Assembly (NCBI GenBank): GCA_032629725.1
Contig: JAFEVB010000019.1
Location: forward strand, 483,439 to 547,438
Direction of reading: 5' to 3'
Source: Gremmenia infestans
Lineage: Eukaryota; Ascomycota; Leotiomycetes; Helotiales; Hamatocanthoscyphaceae
Length of the DNA stretch: 64,000 bases
Each line of letters begins with the position of its first letter. Positions within the stretch are counted from its first letter, which is position 1. Below the pieces are notes generated by a model, which did no database searches, had not been told where the DNA came from, and was given only the letters and a program-made list of their open reading frames with translations. Positions 1-9,124 of this stretch are shown here, in pieces. The translations under genes and the position numbers were made by a program.

Positions 1-2
1 CT

Positions 3-266
3 ACTAAAGTAATTATAATAGGCGCTCAACCCTCTAATCTCTTTATAGAGCTATATCCAGATCCTCATGAGAGTCCCGTAGATGGGACCCATATTACATC
101 TTATCTCGAACCCCTACCGCAGCCCCGCTTAGGCTATAAGGCATCTCTACCTTTTACAAAAAACAGACCCGTGGTCTATACTCTCTATATCTACTACCTA
201 CACTTATTCAGGGAGTTGGTATATGTTGCAGAATGTCAGGTATGGTGCAATGCACTGTTTGTATGA
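3..266 (+). other. Open frame entering from the left edge, no start codon seen
   Basis: An 87-codon frame is open from base 3 to a TGA at 264-266. It has no ATG, so if real it would be the 3' end of a gene beginning outside the window. I recognise no domain. An open stretch this long can arise by chance, so it is only noted as a possible partial coding end. Confidence 0.15.
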
Positions 267-310
267 AATGCTCACGCAGATCCTAGTGTGACGCTCGGAC
301 GTGAATCCTG

Positions 311-362
311 TATATAAGCAGAGCTTCTCAGCTTCTCAGCTTCTCAGCTTCTCAGCTTCTCT
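311..362 (+). promoter_or_regulatory. TATA-like box followed by 8-bp tandem repeat, leader of the HET gene
   Basis: A TATA-like run (tatataag) lies at 311-318, about 240 bp before the HET-gene ATG. It is followed at 324-362 by four full copies and a partial fifth copy of the octamer CTTCTCAG, then a pyrimidine-rich CT tract. Pyrimidine tracts near start sites are common in filamentous fungi; the perfect octamer array is the unusual part. A promoter role is inferred from position only. Confidence 0.45.
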
Positions 363-552
363 CTCCGACTTCCTCTTTTCTTCTTCAGACAGATATATCA
401 ATACACTTTATGATCTTACGATCTTCATACATCAAGTCACCTGCTCTACTCAGTCATAACTTCATGCGATAGTATACGTTGTCATCCTTGGCGGACAGGG
501 AATTCTGTAGGTGCTGGGCTGATTTGCAGCCGCATCGTCGCAAGCGTAAACG

Positions 553-2320
553 ATGTCTACTGAAGAAGTCTTCAAATACGTGCCATTCAAGAATAATACA
601 GTTGACTTACGGCTTCTCATTCTCTTCCCTGGTGAAGAGTGGAGCACTATTCAATGCGGGATCCAAACCGTCGCGCTCCACCGCAACGATACTCTAAAGG
701 CGTATTCTTGTGCGCAACCGTATTCGGCGCTGTCCTATGCTTGGGGCCAGCCTCAATATAAACGGTCTATCATTCTCGAAGGAAAGGTCGTAACGGTACG
801 GGAGACACTTTGGATGGCCCTGTTCTATTTGCGATGCAGTACGGGAAGTCTAACGATCTGGGTTGACGCTCTTTGCATCGACCAAGGAAACGTTCAAGAG
901 CGTAATTCTCAAGTGGCCCGCATGGGTCAGATCTACGGTGCTGCAGAACGGGTCATCGTGTGGCTAGGGTTGCCATCGGAAGATAGTTATGCTGCTTTGC
1001 GTCTCTTCCAGTCCACGGATCAACTTGGTTCCAAGAAACATTTCGAGAACATGGAGAGGGATTGGAGATCTGTCGAAGATATCTGCCTGCGACCATACTG
1101 GAAACGGCTTTGGATCGTTCAAGAGGTGATTCGGGCGGTGAAGATTACTGTACAGTGTGGAACTGCTGTGATTGGATGGAATGAACTCTCTAATGGATTG
1201 GAGATTTTTCAGAGTAGAGCCACCGAGACAAACGATTCCAAGATCGAGATACTTCAAAGGGTGCTGCGTCTTGTACATCACCGAAAACAATATCACCAAT
1301 CAGGGTGTGGCCTTATCCAATTATTGGAGACCTTTGGCAATTCGGTCTGCTTCGACCCACGGGATAAGGTCTACGGGCTTTTAGGCCTGGCTAATGATTG
1401 TGAACTTGGTGCCGTAACCGCTGATTATAACAAGTCGACAGAGGAAGTGTTTGAGGAGGTGGTGGCATTCTACTACCATCAAAGTCTCGAGCTGGAAATT
1501 TCCCAGACCAACATGAATTGGAGATGCCCTGGGATGGTTCGTTTTACGAAACTACTACGATGTTTACTGTTTGAAAGCAAAATACCAAATACTGAAGAAG
1601 TTAGTTGTGGTGGGGACGTGGAGTTAAACGTTTTCCATTTTGTCGGATTCTTCACTGGAACGGTTGGTCTGCTTGGGCCTATGCTGCACTCGGCCACACA
1701 TTCTCTGCATCAGCGTAGCAACCTCCTGGCTACATGGTACTATGCTATCCGACCCCACTCGTTAGAGGAGCTTCATCACGTATACGAGTCAATAAAGAGT
1801 GGTCTTGCCTACGTTTTTGAACTTGATACAACACGTACTAGTAAAGTTCTCTCAATCGAGAGCTCGACCTCACACGCTACAATAGGGTAAGTATAAACAC
1901 GGTCTACCAAGCTCCTCAAATTTACTCTCTGGCTAAATCACTACCAGCCCAAGAGCAAAGGAGGCGATTATGGGCGCGCCAACTTCAGAGGACTCTACCG
2001 GCTCACAGCCCAGTGAACACTTAGGGAGTGTGCGTCTGGCTCTTATTCGACGTAAACGAGCTACCTGGATAAGCCTTTTGCCGCCCCTGGCGCAAGTTAA
2101 CGACATAGTGGCAACCTTTTACGACTGTGACGTTGTTCTAATTCTGCGTCCGCTTGGTGGCGCGCATTGCCAGGTTCTTGGCACCGCTGTTTTGATTCCA
2201 TGCACTCAGGATAGCTTGTTATACGGACCGGACTGGAAGAAGATAAACCAATACGGCTCGGGTGGTGAAGAGATTGCTTTTCACGTGGATATCAAGACGC
2301 TGCAGCTTTTAGTCTTATAA
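553..2320 (+). CDS. HET-domain (heterokaryon incompatibility-type) protein
   Basis: Two exons, 553-1886 and 1948-2320, joined across a 61-nt intron (GTAAGT...CCAG) in matching phase, give 568 aa. The HET domain is clear: YSALSYAWG at about residues 57-65, then IWVDALCIDQ near 102-111, and the RLWIVQE block before residue 200. The C-terminal exon carries the region typical of HET proteins, with a GAHCQVLGTAVLIP segment. HET proteins trigger a cell-death response after fusion of unlike hyphae or on non-self recognition; the ligand is unknown here. No partner gene (for example a NACHT or SesB-type neighbour) is intact nearby, but a decayed NACHT gene lies just downstream on the other strand. The reading frame has no disruption. 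Family call is firm; the specific role is inference. Confidence 0.9.
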
Positions 2321-2399
2321 CTCGACTGCAAGAGCCAAAGTATAATGAAGGAATAGAGTCTGATTTTTGGCGGTAAGTTGCACGCAAGAATTACGGGAA

Positions 2400-3235
2400 C
2401 TTATACTGGCCGAGAGTCAAGGACCTATAATATCTCCTAGCTCATCGCTTCCTCGAGCTCATTCACGATAAGAGCTACCTAGAGAAACGTGCCGTTAGCT
2501 TTGCGTTGAATTTTCTCCTTCACGGAATCTTGAAATTGTTTATTGAATTGAATTTCTGTTAGTTTCGAAATGTAATGGTTGATATATGCGTCTACGACAC
2601 GCAATGCTTGCTTTGCGTTTTCTTTAAGCTCGAGACTCAGCCTTGTTCTGGAATCATCAAACTATAGTCTCCGTTCAATGCTATCTATCTTCATTGCAGC
2701 TGGAGACAGCTAGTTAACTTGAGCGGATGTCGATGACCTTTAAATAATTCAGTCTCAAAGTTTCGGCAGACCTACCGTGCATTCGTCGAGTGCATCGATG
2801 ATTAGGTAAGTATTTTTTCAAATTCGGGTCCTACAGAACGTTTGTAAAGATATCAGACAGGGCGACCCAAGCATTTGCATCTTCGAATAGAGCTTTGCGT
2901 GCGTGGTCATGTTACTTCTGAATATGTGCAATAAGCGATAGCTGCTACTCGATAAGCAAGTATAGCAGACCTCACAGCATGGCTGTAGCGTTGTTGATTC
3001 GCGAATCAGTTGCCTGACAAAAGAAAAAGGGCAAGAGTTGTGTATGGGCTTTGAGCCTTCCAGCTCGTTAATGATCCCACAGAATAGCGTGGTCTTGTCC
3101 TTCCAGGGGTCGCCTTTGGTCCATAGCGGCCGACTCTGCTGGTCATTTCGCTCTTTGTTCAAAGTCTCAATATTTCATGATATCTCGAACTCATCCTATA
3201 AGAATACTATCATCTCGGACTAATATGATCCTGGC
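2400..3235 (-). pseudogene. Decayed NACHT-type STAND NTPase (NLR-like) relic
   Basis: Reading the minus strand and allowing frame changes and stops recovers a recognisable fungal NACHT module. A P-loop region around 3105-3135 reads GDPWKDKTTL, where the second Walker A glycine is replaced by Asp. A block QATDSRINNATA follows near 2970-3020, then DANAWVALSDIFTNVL near 2830-2880, an intact Walker B LIIDALDEC at 2779-2805, and a downstream segment ending KANGTFLWVALI near 2470-2500. At least one single-base frameshift (near 3025) and several stops interrupt it. The stops I could place sit where CGA, CAA or CAG is expected, so they fit C-to-T changes on the coding strand. NACHT proteins of this class are signal-transducing NTPases in fungal non-self recognition. 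No intact N-terminal effector or C-terminal repeat domain is visible. Confidence 0.75.
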
Positions 3236-3239
3236 TTGT

Positions 3240-4397
3240 CTAGCAAGTACTCACAAAAAGCTTTAGCATAGAAGGCGTAATGCTTCGTTTTCGTCCGGGA
3301 CTATTTCGAGGAGCGTCTGGGGGTACCCAATACATGAATTTTCGAGTGTAGGGTTTGGATAGAGCGAGGAGTAAACCTAGTAGCTTCAGCTATCTCGGTG
3401 TTATTTGACTTGCTAGGAATCATAATATTAATTATATTATGCTATGATTTCGTAAGATTCGGTGCTATTAGACAGCTGTTTGCCTTCGAATAATGCATTC
3501 CAAGTCAGTATTGTAGTCAGAGTGAGAGTGGGTACACGATGCAGAAGCTTAGTATTAAGCCTTAAAGAGTACGTTATAAGAAAGCGCTACTACCGAACCT
3601 CAAAACAAGCCGATAGAAGCAGGGACAGCATCAAGTCTCAAAGGCAGCGTCTTGGATCCTCAGGCTGTATATAATAACAAAGGAATAAGCTAACTAAAAC
3701 TACTATAGTATGATTTAACACTTTAGCTTAATAAACTTTAAAGAGTTTATAAAGAGGAAGCCGAAATCGAAGCCAACTATACGCTTAGCACTTTAGACTT
3801 TATATAATAAGTGCACCATTAAGCAGAGTAATATTAGATTTGTAGATATTAATAAGATACATAGGCATCTAATCCATATCAAAAGAAGTTACATGATATT
3901 TCTATAATGTCTCAATTGAATTAGATTGAATCGGAGAATCACTAAAAATAGTAAGAAATCATTAATGATCTAATATCCTGAAAAAATATAAGAACTGCTT
4001 TGAAAGTAAGCGATAGCTAATAATAGATAACTAGGCACTTAGCTAGCCTTAGAAACAATCCCTCCGAAATTGCTTGCGAATAATTAAGTTTATAGTAAGA
4101 ACACCACCACGTAAAAGAATATATAGGCTTAGCTTAATCCTTAATCAAATAGGTCCATAAGGAAACTGAAGTCTTTAGATTGTTTTTACTCTCTTTCTTG
4201 AAACAACATATTAGGGGGTTTTAATCAATATCTACCAACTCTTTAAATCCGCGGGGTAACGGCGTTATGCTTCAAGCCGGTAGTCTTACTAATCCCCAAT
4301 AATCCCCTCAGTGGTCATATAGTCTCAATTCCTCGCTATAAATATCTTACATGTAATATTGTACGGCCTGCTGTGCCGTTCCACCGTGTACTGATAG
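3240..4397. other. Gene-free, A+T-rich decayed spacer
   Basis: No supportable gene. From about 3420 the sequence becomes markedly A+T-rich with many TA-rich stretches and stops in all frames, resembling RIP-mutated repeat DNA, and returns to normal composition near 4250. The first part may hold the eroded N-terminal end of the NACHT relic. The last 150 bp before 4398 should contain the promoter of the following oxidoreductase gene, but no clear element was identified. Confidence 0.5.
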
Positions 4398-5571
4398 ATG
4401 TATCGTTTCGCCATCTCAAGCTTCTGCCTCTTCATCGCAATCATTCTCGGAATCAGACAGCTCACTCAACCCAACTCCAGTTACTCCACCACAGGGTCTA
4501 CAAATATCGATACCCCAATGGCGTCCGTTAAAATGATGAGAGCAGTCGTTATTCACGAAGCCGGCGGCCCCGAGGTTCTCAAGCTCGAATCTCGCCCAAT
4601 CCCCGTACCTAAACTCGGCGATGTCTTAATCCGTATCCGCGCTTTTGGGATCAACCGTTCGGAAATGTTCACGAGACAAGGCCATTCCCCAGTACAGTTC
4701 CCCCGTATTCTAGGCATCGAGGCTACGGGGGTGGTCGAGGAAGCTCCGGGTGGGGAGTTCAAGCCCGGCGACATTGTAGCGACCGCAATGGGTGGAATGG
4801 GCCGGAATTTTGATGGAGGGTACGCTGAGTATACATCTGTTCCCGCTACTCAGGTTCAGGTTGTGAAGACGAAGGTTCCATGGGAGGTCTTGGGTGCTTT
4901 GCCGGAGATGTTGCAGACTGCTTGGGGAGCCTTGTTCAAGACTTTGCAGATTCAAAAAGGCGATACGCTACTTATTCGCGGTGGGACTACATCTGTCGGT
5001 CTTGCAGCGGCGGCGATTGCAAAGAAGCATGGGGTTTTTGTTGTATCAACTACTCGGAGAGCTGACCGAGAGAAGTTTCTGAGAGACCGGGGTATTGATG
5101 ATGTTTTTATTGATAAGGGCACGATTGCTCAGCAGGTGAAGGAGAGGTATCCAGATGGCTTCGACAAGATTCTTGAGGTAAGTACCTATTCGAGTAGTCT
5201 TTAAGTTTTAGTACCGTACCATCTTCGGAAGGCTAATCCCCCAATGGCTTGTTGGCGTAACCACTGCGGCCGACTCAATGCAGTGTCTCAAGTTGCACGG
5301 CATCACGGCCATGACAGGAATCGTAGGTGGCAAATGGACATTCGAGGAGTTTTCGCCAAATATGGTTATACCCACGGGCACATATCTTTCTACCTATGGA
5401 GGGAGTGCCGAGGACTTTGTCAATACGCCTCTAGATGAACTGGTGAAGGACATCCTGGATGGTACTATGGATATTCCTGTGGGAAAGGTGTTTAATCTAG
5501 AAGATATCGTTGAAGCGCACAGGTGCATGGATTCAAACGAAGCAGGCGGTAAGATTGTGGTCTTGACATAG
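4398..5571 (+). CDS. Zinc-independent MDR oxidoreductase (quinone-oxidoreductase/alcohol-dehydrogenase-like)
   Basis: Exon 1 (4398-5177) encodes a GroES-like N-terminal domain (EAGGPEVLKLESRPIPVPKLG, FGINRSEMFTRQG, GIEATGVVEEAPGGEFKPGD) and the start of the Rossmann domain (LLIRGGTTSVGLAAAAIAKK), as in medium-chain NAD(P)H quinone reductases. No zinc-ligand set is seen. The first 40 residues contain a hydrophobic stretch that could be a membrane anchor or signal; the conserved family start is closer to the Met at 4518. Exon 2 runs to the stop at 5571 and completes the fold. The intron donor GTAAGT at 5178 is good. The place where the acceptor is expected (about 5247, after a CTAAT branch site) has no AG, so splicing may skip to AG 5282-5283, losing 12 residues in frame. 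Substrate is unknown. Confidence 0.8.
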
Positions 5572-6031
5572 GTTTCATCAGGTTTCATGAAACATAGTAA
5601 GTAACACCAAACCATTCAATTGCTCAGAAGAGCAAAAACTACCAATCATCTTTACACATACCGTGCGATTACGAAAAGTAAGGTATGTTAGTCTGTCAGC
5701 GCCCTATATTTCTTTAGCGAGCCCCTTTCTAGAGAGGTGTGGAAGTAGACAAAGGCTCGCGACGTATGAAGTATACCAGTGGAATTCATTCGACAGTCTC
5801 CCATTGGATATAAGTACGCTCAAATCACATATATAAACCGACTTTACGTTCCAAAAGATCAACTGGTATTCCTGACTCATTGCGACCTCTATATTTAAAC
5901 TCTTGCAATAATTCCATGACAACGCCAATTCCATGCTAAAATTTGCATGCAAACTTAAGCTAGACGCCGAAATTTTCCCAATCCGTCATATAGATATACA
6001 GGGTATCAAAAATATTCAAAAAGCGCCAGTC
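5572..6031. other. Intergenic spacer
   Basis: About 460 bp between the convergent oxidoreductase gene and the retropepsin-like relic. Only short chance frames are present; nothing further can be supported. Confidence 0.5.
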
Positions 6032-7587
6032 CTACGCCCGTGTCCTTTGTCTCTCCCTAACACAATGCGGACATCTCGCATGTCCCGTATTGAAAGTATT
6101 TTGATTCGCTTCTTGGGCCTCCCTCGCAGCAGCTGCTCGGTTCTCATCTCTTATTTTCCTAATCGTCCGATTCGCCTTATTGCGCCGATAATGCTCAGCT
6201 TCAATGTCTCGATCATGCTCCTGTTGCGCCGTGTCTGCAACCTCTGTCATCCATTTCTTATTCAGCCACGCTTGAACAGGACCAAGGTTGATCAAATTGT
6301 TCAAGCGTTGCTGGTACGGGTCTTTCGAATCCTTGATCTGCACACATGTATTGAACGCATTCGTTTGGTCGAGGAAGAATCCGCTAAAAATCACATCAGA
6401 TGCCAGTCCTGGCAGGATGTGAAATGTCATCTCGGAGCTATCGAAATGCGACAGCTTGACAGATGACACCGTTACCTGCCCCATAGTCTCTACTATAGAC
6501 TCATCGGCTAGCACAACCTGTGTCCCTGCGTTCGGTTCTGTGTCAATGTTGAATCCGAGTCGCCTTGCACAGCCAGCGTAATGACATGAAGTCGAGATCC
6601 GAGCCAGTGTCTGCGCACCCAACTAGCTCTTTTCCATTGACCTTTAAATTGACGTAACCACGTGGCGAACCTATCCGTTTAAGCGTCGGCATGCTTCCAA
6701 AGCTTGAAGGGCAGTCGACTAGTAGATGCTTGTTCTTCGAGTAGAGCTTAATCTTTTCGAGGAATCTCGTTCCCAAGATCAGCGGCACGGGGCACTTCTT
6801 CAGGACATGAAACCAGCGACGTTCTTCAGAATCATCTCCGCCGAAGAGTTTGAAGGGTACATAGGCTCTCCCAATTGATTGAATGAAACACCCAGTACCA
6901 AGCTTAACTATGCTTTTTATCTCCCTCTTGGAGTTGAATTGGGATGCTGTGTTCCTCTACGAATGCTTTAGTCATTATGTCTTGATCAGAAGCCGAGTCT
7001 GGACGAGCATGGCATTCCTTTCCGTTGATGGCAACACGAATTGCTTTCCGTTTGAAGTGTCTTGCTTTTGAATAGGTCCTCTCAGGTAGGATATAAGGTA
7101 GCATAATAGACCGGGCTTGGAGTATAAGTCTATAATAGAGCTATTAGCACAACCTTCGTCGGCAGCTCGACGGGATGGATGTGTACCAAGAAGTTTTTCT
7201 AGGGGATACTCTTTCACTCTAGTTAGTATCCGACATAATTAGCAGTTAAAACATTGCTGCCAAGCTAGCGACGGGTATAAATTCAGAGTGACGCTCCATT
7301 GTGCTGACCTGGATGTAATCTTCCTCGGTATGCAACTGGAAGTCGATTGCAGGCAGTGGGTTTGACTCTTTACCAGAAACCCATTCAGAAAATGCCGAGA
7401 AGTACTCAGGCACGTTCGGATTCGAGATACTTGTGGTATATGGCGAGGTTGGACATGCTGATCCCAAGGACGATAGAGAAGGCTCGCGGTGATTGTGAGC
7501 TTTCGTCGTGGATTTAGGGGTAGGTTGACGGCCCTCTGAAAGCCAACTACCACTTACTGGCTGACGGCTCCGCTCTTTGTTTGCCAT
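6032..7587 (-). pseudogene. Disrupted fungal protein with two retropepsin-like domains
   Basis: Minus-strand coding remnants start at an ATG at 7587 (MANKERSRQPVSG) and end at 6032. They show a Cys pair (CFNC) near 7240, a first protease-like domain with RVAINGKECHARPDSASD near 7000-7050, in which the usual DTGS appears as DSAS, and then a spacer (WFHVLKKCPVPLILGTRFLE). A second domain follows with an intact VGCADTGSDLDFMS near 6580-6620 and a later VIFSGFFLDQTNAFN block. The C-terminal tail is charged and ends in CPHC. I recall this tandem arrangement from hypothetical proteins of other ascomycetes. At least three frame changes (near 7260, 6905 and 6578) and an in-frame TAA near 7237 break it, and no introns explain them. 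It is single-copy here and lacks reverse transcriptase or integrase, so it is not an obvious retroelement. Function unknown. Confidence 0.65.
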
Positions 7588-7956
7588 TCCTGTAGAGTCT
7601 AGAAATTTAGTTTCTATCGTAGTTCACTAGGTTATTGTAAAGCGATGATCTGCGACACGATGATGCCAGACTTGGTCAATGAGCGAGCGGTTATAATCGG
7701 CAACTGAGTATATTCCAAAATAAGGACTTGTAGATGCAAAGGATATAAAGAGGAAGAGACTCGAGAAACAAGAAAACGTTGAGATGTTGCTGCCTTGACA
7801 TGCTCGACGCCCGACGTGGCATTGCAGACGCCACAACGCGTACAGCATGGCGGGGCACACCTCAGCCTCGTCTTTATTTCTAACCTCACCCTCAGCCATT
7901 GACATATATTCCATGAGAAATCAAATGGATCTATCCGCAAGAAATAGGACCCAGTA

Positions 7957-8924
7957 ATGTCAACTCCCGATATTGAACTCGGCCCCCGAAATCTAACCTC
8001 CAAGCGCGGCTTTGCGCTCGTCGCATCCAAGATCAACAGCGATGTTGACCGTACAACCACTATCTACCGACGCTTCGACGAGCTTTCCGCACGAAGCCTG
8101 CTCTTTTTCCAAGCCGAGCTAGCGGAGTTGGAGGAGGAGTTGAAGGATAACGATGACGAAGATAGTCAGACGCGGGATAAGGTTGCTCTGGATTGCCAGC
8201 GGGATTGGAGTGTATTTGAGCGGAGTGCGGGGGGAGGGGTGGAGAGAGAGAAGAGGAGAATGGAGTTGGTGATGAAGATCAGGGAGAAGCTTGAGAAATA
8301 TCGTACGATACCCAAAAGTCAACTCGGGAGGCTAATTACCTTAAGTGACAAAACCCAGATACGGCACTCGCGACTCAACAAACACTCCTCAACGCCCCAC
8401 CCCCTTCCCCCAGCACAGTAAAAGCCCTCCGCAATTGGTTCTTCGACAACACCTCCACAGGCAGACCCACCTCCCGCGAGACACCCCGCCTCTGGGGCGC
8501 ATCCGAGCGTATGTACGACAACATCCACGATCTCGTTGCGCTCCGTGTCCCGGCAGACCAAGACCGCCTCTCAAGCTTCGTCCAAAACAACTTCTCCCTG
8601 CTCTTCCAGACCTCGTCTCCAGATGGGACAACAGCCTACATTTCCGAGCGCTCACTCTCGCACTTCGTCACTATTCTCAATACTGTGTTGGCGGCGGTCA
8701 TGCTTCTCGCGGCGATCATTTCGGTGTATACTGTAAAGAATCCACATGCGTTGTTGGGGATGTTGAGTGGCTGGACGGTGCTGTTTGCTGCTTGTGTGGG
8801 GCTGCTGACGAATGCGAGGCGGGATCAGATATTTGGGGCGACGGCTGCGTATGCGGCTGTGCTGAGTGGAAATTTGGGAAGCGCACCTAGTTCGGGGAGT
8901 TGTGTTTGTACGCCTGGATTATGA
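7957..8924 (+). CDS. DUF6594 membrane protein
   Basis: Exons 7957-8302 and 8359-8924 flank a 56-nt intron (GTACGA...CCCAG) and give 303 aa. The pattern matches the fungal DUF6594 family: an N-terminal IYRRFDELSARSLLFFQAEL block followed by an acidic coiled segment (ELAELEEEL), a middle KALRNWFFD block, a YDNIHDLVAL motif, then three hydrophobic C-terminal helices (about 225-247, 255-275 and 283-294) with the hallmark NARRDQIFGATAAYAAVL. The family usually has a few more hydrophobic residues between AAVL and SGNLG; here they appear deleted. Predicted integral membrane protein of unknown function, often associated in fungal genomes with variable, accessory gene sets. The intergenic stretch 7588-7956 is its likely promoter, shared head-to-head with the broken retropepsin-like gene. 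Confidence 0.85.
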
Positions 8925-9124
8925 AAAAACATGTAGAAACGGCAATACTATCATGCGCGCTTTGACTGAGACCAGTAATGCGATTCAAAGAACATGGTAT
9001 AAAAAGAAACGTATGCTGATGCTGATGTTGATGATTGTAGATATTTACCTCCCAACGCCAATACCCCTATATCCCGTGCTTGACGCCAACCATATTTACT
9101 CTCCAAACCGTAGGTATGTATAGA

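Noticed and set aside
324..362. CRISPR-like array
   Set aside because: The octamer units are directly adjacent with no spacers, and the host is a fungus; it is a simple tandem repeat.
7632..8060. 142-codon minus-strand frame upstream of the DUF6594 gene
   Set aside because: It overlaps the start of the well-supported plus-strand DUF6594 gene and shows no domain; treated as a shadow frame.
8345..8890. 181-codon plus-strand frame
   Set aside because: Alternative frame of DUF6594 exon 2; composition follows the true frame and no motif is present.
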